From the NCBI RefSeq assembly GCF_964204865.1, contig NC_135259.1, positions 13,526,974 through 13,590,973 on the forward strand: a stretch of DNA of 64,000 nucleotides, written 5' to 3'. Under the pieces are notes generated by a model. It had not been told where the DNA came from, did not search any database, and saw only the letters and a list, made by a program, of their open reading frames with translations. This document shows, one piece after another, positions 1-10,700 of this stretch (positions are counted from its first letter, which is position 1; each line of letters starts with the position of its first letter). The translations under genes and the position numbers were made by a program. The DNA is from Styela clava (Eukaryota > Chordata > Ascidiacea > Stolidobranchia > Styelidae).

Positions 1-2451
1 ACAAATTTTAGTTGTCTTTTATTAAGGTAGGTAATTGCCGTTGATTGTGTGCAAATTAGTCCAACTGCATCTTTGCAAGCAATATTTTAGATGTGGTATT
101 ATGATCGGAAAATCTTTTGTATTTCCGCAATTCAAAAATTTCTCTTAATCGACTAGAGAATTCAGAAAAGGGTGTTCGTTGGTAAAATACATGGCTTTGT
201 TAAAAATGCTGGCCAGATCTAGCTCGCTTCACTTCATTATTTCTATTAAAGTTTTCACTGTTTTAGGGGTGAAAGTATTAATTTATATAATCTGTGTTGG
301 TTGGGTAGTGAGTTTATATACGCCACGCCCCTGATGATAAATTAATGGATATGCTTTTACTTTTCTGTTGTTTTTTTACATACCAGTTACTATTTTCTCT
401 CGATTATTCCTTGATTGTATGTATCAAATGATAAGGTTTTACCTGACTATTTTCACATTTCTGTACATGCATAGCTAACAATGATATTTGACCTCGGCTC
501 GGCTATGAAAAATCTGAGTGAAAATATCATTAACATCATGCAAGAAGTTTCGTAACTAGACTTCACAAAATTGGGTTTTTATTCTAAATGTGATATGTTT
601 ATTTATTTTATTTTTGCTTGTTTTTATTTGGGTATGATATGATGAAGAGTGGGAACGACAAATTTTAAAAAATGGTTGATAGCTGATTGGCTTCTTCTAA
701 AGAGGATCTACTTGTAACTCATTTACAATTGCTAGATAGTCTTTTTATTACCCCTCTCCTCTCCGAGCAGGTCGTGACTCGTGACCGTCGAGAATCTTTT
801 AAGAGAATGGAAATGTTACATTGATATTTATTTTCATGTTCCGTTCTACTATCGCGAAGCTTCGAAACTACTTTGTTTTTGTCGTAGTATAATATATTCT
901 TCTGTTTCTGTGCATCCCACTGTTCAATTAAGGCTCCATATGGATCAGTGTAATTGTCGTAATTTTAGATGCAAAAATAAGTATATACAGTGCTATACTT
1001 CTCTTCTTTTTAGAAGAGGGTCGTCATTCTTATTACTATATGATGATGATATGATATTACTACTATTCACGATCTATTAAAGATTATTATTCTTATTGTT
1101 GCATCGCAGTTCATCAAGGGTCACCTACCTACTTTCCTACTCTGTTTGTGAACTAGAGATGTTGTATGTCAAATCAGATTGTCCTGTGGCTGTTGCTACG
1201 AACTTTTATACGCTTGAAAGACTCAAAGCTCATAGTCTAGTTGGGAGATAAAAAGTCACGCAAGCTCAATGTTGCCAAGATGTTATGGCACTTGTCAGAG
1301 AGATAATGTGAAGCCGATCTCAAAATATTAGTTTTGAAATCGTAAACCCATACAGCTAAATCAACACTAGATTTTTTTTGTGTAACTGCTAACAATAGTT
1401 GCATCTCAGCGTATCTCGTTGGAGATGTCTGTGGTATTTGTGTCATTTTACATCCAGAACTGGGGAATTCTGTAAGTTTTTGGCTATACTCCAGCCTAAA
1501 AGTGCCTGCCTAACTCGGCAATACAGCTAATTATCCGATATTACTGCTGTATTGCATATCAATTGTTAAGTATTGGCAACCTTGCCCAGAGCCAGTGTCT
1601 GCGGTCGACCTACCTACAACGTCCCAACAGTAATATGTCGTCACTACAGGGTGGTGGTTCCCATATCATGTGGTCGGCAATGATGAACTGTAAAAAAAAG
1701 TTTCATGTGCTGCCACTTGGGAGTGGAAGCCGACCGGAGATGTGTATCACCATGTCGGTGTCCCTCTAATAGGTTATATATTTATATAGGTAGCCTATAT
1801 AAAAATTATTCATTTTCGTGGGATTCGACAATGAGAGATGTTATTTAGACGGAAAATGTGAACTCGGTTTGTTACTCAATACCCCCTTTCCACCCAGACA
1901 AAAAGGTCTCGATAGCAACATATCACCTTTTGTCGTTTAATTTCTGACAAAACGGCGCCGAATCTGCCAGGCTGAAATCACTCTCAGGTACTGTTGTATG
2001 GGAGCTTTATTAATAGTTTTTAACAGGAGAGTCATTGTAGGCTGAATTGAGATTTCAGTTGGTCTCCAAACCTCGGGACTGCGAAAATACTTTCGACTAA
2101 AAATCTGAAATATATATTTTCTCACAGTTTGAAAATATCTATTTGATTGTGTCAAATGACTCCAATAATTGACGTGTTGCACACTGACTTTATTCTGCAT
2201 TTTGTAAGAAATAGTATCCCAGCTTTGAGAGTCATGTGATAACTATTGCGCCGCGTACAAAAAATATTTCTACAACATGCTCGTGTTACCACTTCCAGGT
2301 AGGAATTGATCAGGATGAAATTGTACCTTCAAAATTTCATATACAATACATATAGCGAGCTGACTTTCGGGCAAGGTAATTCAATAAATAGGCCGATGTA
2401 TGTCTACCGCAAACATCTTCCCGGCTTATTCATTTTTTATTTCCGTAATAG
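1..2451. other. No gene recognised
   Basis: I see no convincing exon, RNA gene or transposon in this AT-rich stretch. Short open frames exist on both strands, but none has a recognisable motif or a consistent splice-site context. Confidence 0.5.
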
Positions 2452-2759
2452 TGACCAATCAACAATACGGAAACGGCTTTGTAACAATTGTTCGCACTCA
2501 ATATTTTCAACACCCAATCTTTGGCAAACATCCATCCTTTGGACCGATGAGCCAAGCATTACGGGTCTTGCCATAAGTAGCTTACTGTCACCTACTTCTA
2601 CCCGCTTCACTCAAGGCGCCGGATTCCAGACTTGCTTTTGTTACGCAAACATCTTATGGCGGAGGAAATTTGGTAGACGCCTTTGTGACGGATGAAGGCT
2701 ACTACCATCATGGTTTTGGAAAAAAATTAGAACCCACATATAGGCTAAAGTTCAAGTAA
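2452..2759 (+). CDS. Possible 3' exon(s) of an unrecognised plus-strand gene
   Basis: After an AG at 2450-2451, one frame reads through a Q/Y/G/F/H-rich peptide (for example QQYGNGFVTIVRTQYF), meets a TAA at 2574-2576, and continues in the same frame to a second stop at 2757-2759. The second half includes YGGGNLVDAFVTDEGYYHHG. A canonical AATAAA lies at 2838-2843, about 80 bases downstream, as expected for a 3'-terminal exon. The internal stop means this is either a pseudogene or two exons separated by a very short intron (a pyrimidine-rich stretch ends in AG at 2614-2615). I do not recognise the family. The composition hints at a structural or extracellular protein, but that is only an impression. 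Confidence 0.3.
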
Positions 2760-3981
2760 TTTTTGTTGTAGTGTAATCAAGTGCTGTAGACTTAGTTTAC
2801 AGTTTTCGTTGGCTGTGTTAGCTGATTGGTTATGAATAATAAAGCCCCAGAGCAATATCACTTATAACACCTTGTAGTCTCGCATACAAATGACTTTGGG
2901 TGGGTGAGCCTGTGGCAGGCAGTGACCATTTCGGGAATCGTTTGTCACGAAGTGCCCTTGTGGTGTGAGCGAAGATCGGTTATACGCAATTAAACCCCAG
3001 TTCAAAGTGGTTACTGATTTGACTCGAGCAGCACATTTTTTGTGAATGGTCTTTGTGTAACTGGAGCTTCACTTCTCATTGTCAGAGATGTCTCTAATAA
3101 TTAATCGTTATGACGTTTTCATTGCTCTTTTACCTCCTTAAAAACGCCGAGTCTTCATAACTTGTTGTCTTTTCTGTTTGACTAATGCAGCCAGGCTAGC
3201 TCTTCGGAATTAAGTGGTTGCGAAAATTAACTTGTGGAAATATAAACATTTATAAAAGCGAATGCGTTGATCATGTAATTTGAAGCAACTAATTGCCCAG
3301 GTTCCGCTGAAGTTTCTGCAACAGTCTTCAACTCTTAGCGGCAACATAGTTTGTAGGCTATTCAAAACGGTAGTCAGAATTACAGCCCGTTTCGCCAAGA
3401 GTTGAGTAACATCTTGATTGCGAAAATTGGCCACGGTCACAACCGTGGCCAAATGAAACCCTTTGGAGGCCCTAAACACTTACAATTTTGGTTCTTTATA
3501 GGCATGAAAAGTATATTAAATGTAATGAAACTGGCGTTCAATGTTATCTGAAATTGAATGAGCAGTTTCAATTTTCATTACTCATACTTGCGAACTTTAT
3601 TTCAACTGGGCCAATACTGAAGTCTGTGCGGTCTGACTCGAATTGTTTCATAAACACTGGGTCTGGGTCATAATTGAAAAATCGTTAATGGCAGCGGTTC
3701 CCAAACAGAGCGATTTGCTGAATGCAGTTTATATATATGATGGACCGTGTTCAACGAACAAGGGTAATTTTTTTAGTATTTCAAACGAAAATCAGGCAAG
3801 GGTGGGGAAGAAAATTTGACATTGCCTCTATTCGCGGTCTACATATTTTCAAACTTTAGAAGGCATAAAGTACACATCAACGATCTAAAAATTTTATTTG
3901 AAGGCATCAGTGTTTTTTTCGTGTAGAATAAATGCGCCGTGAGCATTATCCTTGATAATTTGGCGCCGCACTAACAAAAAG
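2760..3981. other. No gene recognised
   Basis: Apart from the AATAAA at 2838-2843 I find nothing assignable. Open frames around 3210-3479 (minus) and 3488-3673 (plus) show no recognisable motif. Confidence 0.5.
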
Positions 3982-4325
3982 TGTGGTGCGGCGGTGTGGC
4001 TCAACGGGCTAACCCTTAGGAATACGCTCGCCACCGCACCTCTAATTACTCTGCGTGGGTTCGCAGGTTCGAATCCCATGCAGGGATGAGCGAGAGGATT
4101 GCTGGACTCCTCGCCGTCGTTGGGTGGTTCACGTAACCGCTGGTCGGTTACGGCTTCCTCCACCACCAAGTCCATGCTTCCGAAAACAAACAATACAGTA
4201 AAACTAATCCCATACCCGACTTGGAATGGTAACCGGACGAGAGGCCGTGGTTCGCCATATGGATAAGCCGTCTTATCGGCTTTCCTCTCCCCCGGGATAA
4301 ATATGTAAATCCTATCCTATCCTAA
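3982..4325 (+). repeat. tRNA-derived SINE (complete copy)
   Basis: The 5' part looks like a tRNA-derived RNA polymerase III promoter. Box A, TGGCTCAACGG, is at 3997-4007 and box B, GGTTCGAATCC, at 4066-4076. A non-tRNA body follows and the element ends in a CCTAT-type tandem tail at about 4309-4325. Short AAAAGT-like repeats flank it and may be the target duplication. Two 5'-truncated relatives occur at about 18,137-18,352 and 27,635-27,765, sharing the body segment around CTCGCCGTCGTTGGGTGG and the CGGTTACGGC motif. Several dispersed copies with an internal promoter are what identify a SINE; it is not a functional tRNA gene. Confidence 0.85.
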
Positions 4326-5877
4326 AAGTTTATGAAAATTTCTGTGGTGCCCTAAGCACCAGCACCAGCAGATTTCTTTTTTAAATTCAAGTCACCGAAC
4401 TTTAACTGCTCCATATTTTTATTTATTTTGCATAACTCTGATATAGGCAGTTGATATTTGGAAGCAAATGTATAAGCTATAGTTACAATACCATCTACCG
4501 CTCTTGCGCCCCAAGTCCATGTAGCTCTGACAGTTTTCAATTTACCTAATGTACATGGCCTTAAAAATTTGTCTTGCTATGCTGACCGAGGAAGGATATG
4601 TATAAGGTGTGTTCATGAGATAAGATACGGTTACTAACATTTTACCGATTAGCAATACCGTGGCTATTTCCAAAATTCACTTCACGCGACTTGTATATAT
4701 TACACAAGTGAGCATTCTTGCCTCGTGTGCTTTCAATGTTATCTGAAATTATCAAACACGTCAGACATGATATCGCCTTAAAGTCATTTTCCGATTTAAA
4801 ATGTTCATTTGTATCCTAAACGGCCTCAAACAGAATCATTAATTATAATTTCTTCATTGATCTTTTTCCTGTTTTCAAATGTGCAGAAACGAGATTCAGA
4901 GGCGTTGTGTCGTAGTCAATCGGTAAATTACCTGAAACGAATTTGTACAAATAAAACGTTTTAAATTCCCCGAATATAAATTTTATTCATTCAATTAGGT
5001 CTCATAATCATTACGCTGTTTTAAACCGACTATGAATGTGAAATAAAAATATTTCAAACTTTCCTATTAGTAGTTTTTTAATTTGTCATGTGATTAGATG
5101 GAGATGTAATGAGAATGGCATAAAGTTTATGCTTTACCTGTCAATTGAAGTTTGTATCAGTAGATTTAACAGACATAGTACAAAATAAGAGTGAATAAGG
5201 AAAGTAATCAAACTATACTGTAGTTTGTTACGTTCATGGTTTAAATCCATTATATTAACGCGGCTGTAAATACGAGAATCGTCTCTCTCTCTATGTTATG
5301 ATTTCGAGCTAAAGATAAACAACAACTGCTTACCCGGTCCGTCAATTAATCTGAGCATTTTCCAAACTAAAAATAAATATATACCAATAAGATTGTAATG
5401 AACTAACTTTTGTCACCAATTTTTAATCGGACTACATAGCGAAATAAAGTATGATTGAACTTTGTGTAAGTATAGTCTAAACGCATCTTAAAAATATTAA
5501 TAATAAAATGGAAGCAACAGTAGTTTGGTCACATGCAGATATTTAATAGCGCATCTAGTGGCTGAACCTCTCACGGATCACCGAGCAACGTGTGGGTCTG
5601 ATTTGGCCACGAGACGCCATATTGTGTTCGTGGCTTTTAGCCAGGTTCTAGGTTAGAAAGATTTTATTTCGCTGAATACTAGATAAGACATCGAAATTCA
5701 TTAAAATATTGTCCGATCTGCCGGATACCTCACGAGTAAACTGAAATAAATAACAAAAACGGAAAAATTTTTGTAGTTATAGAATTTCTTTTTGACCAAA
5801 TAGTATCGTCGGAAGAAGCAGTAGATTTTAAAGTTACGAGAACCAACATCGCGTATCCGCTTCATGGTTTTAAGCTA
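4326..5877. other. Intergenic, downstream of the DOMON gene
   Basis: No exon is clearly supported. A minus-strand frame at 4352-4540 ends in a lysine-rich tail (LNLKKKSAGAGA) before a stop but is not recognisable. A reverse-strand AATAAA (TTTATT on the plus strand) near 5663-5670 could serve as the polyadenylation signal of the minus-strand DOMON gene. Confidence 0.4.
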
Positions 5878-7757
5878 TTATAATAGCCATGTAACGCCTT
5901 CCTTTTCCAAACCTTCCGGGACAGTATATTCTGGAGCTATACCTCCATGATGTCTAGGTTTTTGTCGGCCACAAATATATAAGTGAAAATATTTTGTGCG
6001 ATTTAAGATTTGGTTTTGTTCGAAAAACAAATTGATGCAAGTTTTTATCAATGATAATGATATAATAATATGTCCAATACTATATAATTCTCTCTCTATA
6101 TATAATACTTCCTATATTCTTGTTCCATACCTCTGTTTTTCCGATGATAAAATCTTCTTGGTAATATTGCGATATCGGCTCTTCCGAAAGCCCATATGAG
6201 GTAAGAGATCGAAGTATCCTATGAATAAAATTTAATAATGAAATTCGTTGCTTTGCAAATTGGTAGATTATTTTTCCGAATATAATGTAATACATACATT
6301 CAACGCGTTATCGTTTATATCTTTTGTATCCAACTTTCTAGTAAAAGTAACTGAAGTAGAAGTTCCGTTTTGTGAATATTTTAAGATGTCAACATCTTGT
6401 GAAGAATCTATTTTAGGTTGCCCGTTTTTATCAGCATTCGCATCCTACAGAAAAAAATCAAAATTATTACTATAATTACTGCACTATATGACTCGGTTAG
6501 TGGTCCAGCTAATTCTTGTGGTCTCTGAGAGTATAATACATTCATCTGAAACAAAATTTACTATAAATACGATATATATTAGAAAAGAATGAATACATTT
6601 GCAAAACGCGACCAGTAACGTAAATGAATAAAGTAATGGCAAACCTCAAAATCAATATGCGATCAACGTCAATACATTTACAACCCTGACAATTGTAATG
6701 TAAATTTAGTATCTCCCGTTATGATTAGGTGTTTGCAATACACACTCACCAAAGCATATATCCCGTCATTTCTCACTCCCGTTATAATAATATCTGCACC
6801 GGCCATACTGGGTCCCGGTGAGAATCCAAGTCCGATCCAACCTTTCGTTGGCATGGTGAGCTAAATGAAACAATGAATATTGGGTTTATTTTATTTCAAA
6901 AAACCACCGTGTTGTATGCTAGTTGAATAAGACAGTGATCAGACAAGCTGATATTTATGATTTTGTTGGTAATCTTCAGAGTTTAGAGCCACAATTAATA
7001 ATACACACCTGGAATACGATCCTATGTTCGTTGTAACTCCACTGGAGGTATACCCCTTTTTCTTTGTTCAGTATTACACGATTTGACATAAGTTCAAAGG
7101 TAAATTTTTCTTCGTCTTTCTGGTCATCAGTATTATGCTCAGACTGCGTTTGGTCACTCTCCATACTAATGTTTTCAACACTAAGGTTGATGAGGTTTTC
7201 ATCATTTGTGTGAGTGTGATCAGCGTCATAGGGAATATGATTATCGTCTCCTGAGTCATTATCCATGTGAGTGTGCCCATCATCATCAGAGTGAGCATGA
7301 TCAGCGTTGTCAGAGTGTGTGTTAACATCACCAGAGTGAATGTGATTATCTTGTTCAGACTGGACGTCACTTTGGAGGTGTTCATCTCTGGGAATATCAC
7401 CATCGTTGTCAGAGTGAGTGTGAGCACCACTAGGGTGCACAGAATTGACGTCATCGCCAGTGTGTGTGTGGTCATCACCGTCAGAGTGAGTATGGTCACT
7501 TAGATCAGAATGAGTATGAACATTATCTGAATGTGAGTGAGTACGACTGTCATCTACTGAGTGTTTATGGTCACCAACACGAGCGTGGTCATGTCCGTCG
7601 GCAGGGTGAGTGTGTTCTTCATTTCCTGAGTGGGTATGCGCGTTTGGATCATGACCTGAATGAGTGTGCCCATGAGGCTGAGTGTGAACATTGGAGTGAG
7701 TGTGATAATTGCTGTTATGAGCATCGTTGCGTGGTATGAACGATATTCCAGTGTGAC
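5878..7757 (-). CDS. Second histidine-rich region, DOMON 6 and uncertain C-terminus
   Basis: The 749-nt exon 7757-7009 opens with GHTGISFIPRNDAHN, runs through many HTHS/HTHSD units, and ends in the first DOMON strand (GVYLQWSYNEHRIVFQ). Next come 6860-6750 (GWIGLGFSPGPSM, GADIIITGV), 6444-6298 (KIDSSQDVDIL, SVTFTRK) and 6218-6131 (LIWAFGRADI, YHRKNRG). The last exon is weak. 5942-5878 would add about 21 residues, ending TVPEGLEKEGVTWLL before TAA, but its acceptor has a poor pyrimidine tract. An alternative acceptor at 5953-5954 gives a stop within a few codons. Either way the protein ends soon after DOMON 6. Confidence 0.78.
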
Positions 7758-10700
7758 CTAATTGTGAAAACAAAAGTTATATCATTGTACTACTGACGAT
7801 ATATGTCATTCACGCAGAATATAGATAAATTCATCATGTCTATTCAATTGATTGATCACTTTCCTGCTATAGAAACAAACACATTTGAACTTTATAATAA
7901 CACTCCGAATTAGCTCACAATTACAATTACCATACCTCGATTGGATCCATGATAGTCCGATCCCGTTATAGAGTCATTGATATCGCGCTTACCAAATGCC
8001 CATATTATATTCGTTCGCCCTGTCTACGGTAACATGAAATTAACGTACATGAAATATAGAAATTGCATAAAATTATAGTTACTACCAAACTATGTATTTG
8101 AATATAACATAGTAGGGCGAAGGCGACCAACCAACTAAATATTTGCTGAGTGATTTTTCGGTGCTCTTGAAGTATGCGAACCAAGATGGCGGACATCGAA
8201 ACGTAGCATGGGTAACAGGTTAGGGTTAGGCCATAATTTTATTCCAATTTTCTTTTTTTTTAGTCCTACTATGAGTTCGAAGACTAGCCAAGTGCCTCTC
8301 GTAGTATTTGTACCTAAAATTATGGCCTAACCCTAACCTAGTACACATATTACATTCCGATGTCCGCCATCTTGGTTCGCATACTTCAGGAGCCCCGTTT
8401 TTTCTTTATGAAAACATGCCACACCTATACAGCCGAACGTGCAGATCTATGGTCCGAATCGGACGAAAAAATGTCGTGACCCTCTTTCCTACGCTTGTCC
8501 CAGAACAGTGTGGCAAAGTTGGACAAGTAACCAACGACATTTTTAAAACACCGCTCGGGCAATATTCAGAGGTTGAGTTGTGTGACGTCCAATTACAAAT
8601 AACTATGTCATATCATATATAAATTAGAGATGCCAATATAATGCCGTCTTGTGTATTCTACACATTGTAAAATCCGCTAATATTCGATTGATATATTTCT
8701 ACACAATTACCATCTAATATTAAAAATTTCAATGTAAAAATTTGGCAGCGAAAATAGCTAAAAACATGTCAGAATCCTGTTCCCGTTTCTTCTAGCGGAG
8801 ATGGGGACGAACGGGGCTCGGAAATAATGAGGCAAATACCGCTGATATGATCCCTCCATGCAAAAAATATTTTAAAATCCGTTTTCTAACTCATTTTCGA
8901 AACATTCTGGATCAGATTAAATAGCTAAATATTGGAAATATCGGTCTATATTTAGCCGATACGAATACCGATACCGAACAAATGGCCGATATTCCCGATA
9001 CCGATACATCGGTGTAAATACCACCGTTTTGCTGCCAGTTTAAGTATGCTTCTTTCATATTTAATTCTTGATCGTTTAAAACTTCCATATTTTTATTTGA
9101 TAAACAGGATTAATCTAGGCTGCTTTATGAAAGAAATAATATTATTATTTGTACCCTCATGTCTAAATCTGCATAGCGGTCCGGAGTTCTCATTTGTCGC
9201 ATTAACATAACAACAGTTTTTTGACCATCTTCGACTACGTCTATCAAGTCAATATTTCTGAATTTATCCAGCATTGGAACACCATTCTTTATACCATACA
9301 TATCCTGAAATTATATAATTTGGAAAATAGACTATAAGTAAATAATTTAAGTTCAGATTGAATTCTCCTGTAAAAAATATATACTGTACATTGGGTGAAC
9401 AAATGAACGATATTATAGGAAATTAGGCTATTTACATACATATATGTACGGAATTCCGTCTTTTATTCCTGATAGACTAATGTCCGCTCCAGCCATTGAG
9501 TGTCCTGGCGTAAATCCAAAACCTATCCATCCCGTAGTTGGAGCAGCGAGCTAAACAAAACGTGATTAAATTAGTTTACTGTTAATATATTGCAAAAACA
9601 AAACAGAAAATACATTTGATTTCACCTGGAAAAACATCGTTGGATTTGTAGGTGGTGTGAGCATAGAATGCCACTGCAATATAACTTTTCCGGATTTGTC
9701 CAATACTTTATGGCCATTTATCGGTATTGAGTCTAACAAAGGAATTCGATTTTTTCAGAAATATATTTATATCTTTTATATTCAAGCATTCGGATTACTT
9801 TAATCTATCATATATATATATATATATATTATCGCGTGTTGTAGATTTAGGCTGTTTTTGTCAATAAATAAAATCAATTTTCGTGAAACGTTTAAAACAA
9901 AAATTTGTTAAACAAGAAGATCTCACCTCTATCCATGGGTACTTTGGAATCTGGAAAATTTTGAAATAATATATAAAAGTATTTTAGCAAGTAAGTCTTT
10001 TTTTCATGGACATAAGTAATATTCGTGAATGGGACAAAAAATAATAATACTCACTTGGCAAAAAGAATTCGACGGACACAGCTCCTGTAATTGCAATATA
10101 ACAATTCATTTATATAATATAATACAATTTTGCAATGCATCAGAAATCTCACCCAATTGTATCTTATTTTGCAAGTAAAACTATAAAAATAACATTAAAA
10201 TTTTAGCCAAAGTCAAAAGTATAATTTTTACAGTTATAATGGAACAAGATTTAAACTGCTAAAATAGTTACCACTGCTACGCGGGGATCTACCATGCTAT
10301 TGGAAGGAAGCCAAGAACCTATGTATTTTTGGTTTGGTATTGTCCATCTATCTGATTTGCATATCGCATATGATATAAATCAATATCTTCAACTTAACAC
10401 GAGATAACGACTAGGCCTACGAAAAGATATTGAGTACCACACCCCTGTTTCTGAAGTGATAGAACGATGCCGTTAGTGAGTCACGAACATCTGTCGATCC
10501 ATATGCCCAAATGATGTTTACGAGACCATTCTAAAATAAAGAAAATTATGTGCAACGATTTCTATCCTGCAATCTACAGCATAAAATGTTAAACGGAAAA
10601 TCAAATATTGGAAAAAAAATTTCTACTTTATTTTATAGTAACTAAAGTTATGTAACGATGTATACAGAGTATGAACAAACGTAGCCGCATCGGTACCGGT

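Noticed and set aside
781..1080. 99-codon open frame in the left end
   Set aside because: Its composition is that of translated AT-rich non-coding DNA, with no motif, signal or splice context.
3997..4076. tRNA gene
   Set aside because: Box A and box B are present, but the region does not form a normal tRNA and continues into a repeat body with a CCTAT tail. It is a SINE.
4352..4540. Minus-strand exon ending in LNLKKKSAGAGA
   Set aside because: It has a plausible C-terminal look, but no family is recognised, no linked exon was found and there is no second copy to test conservation.
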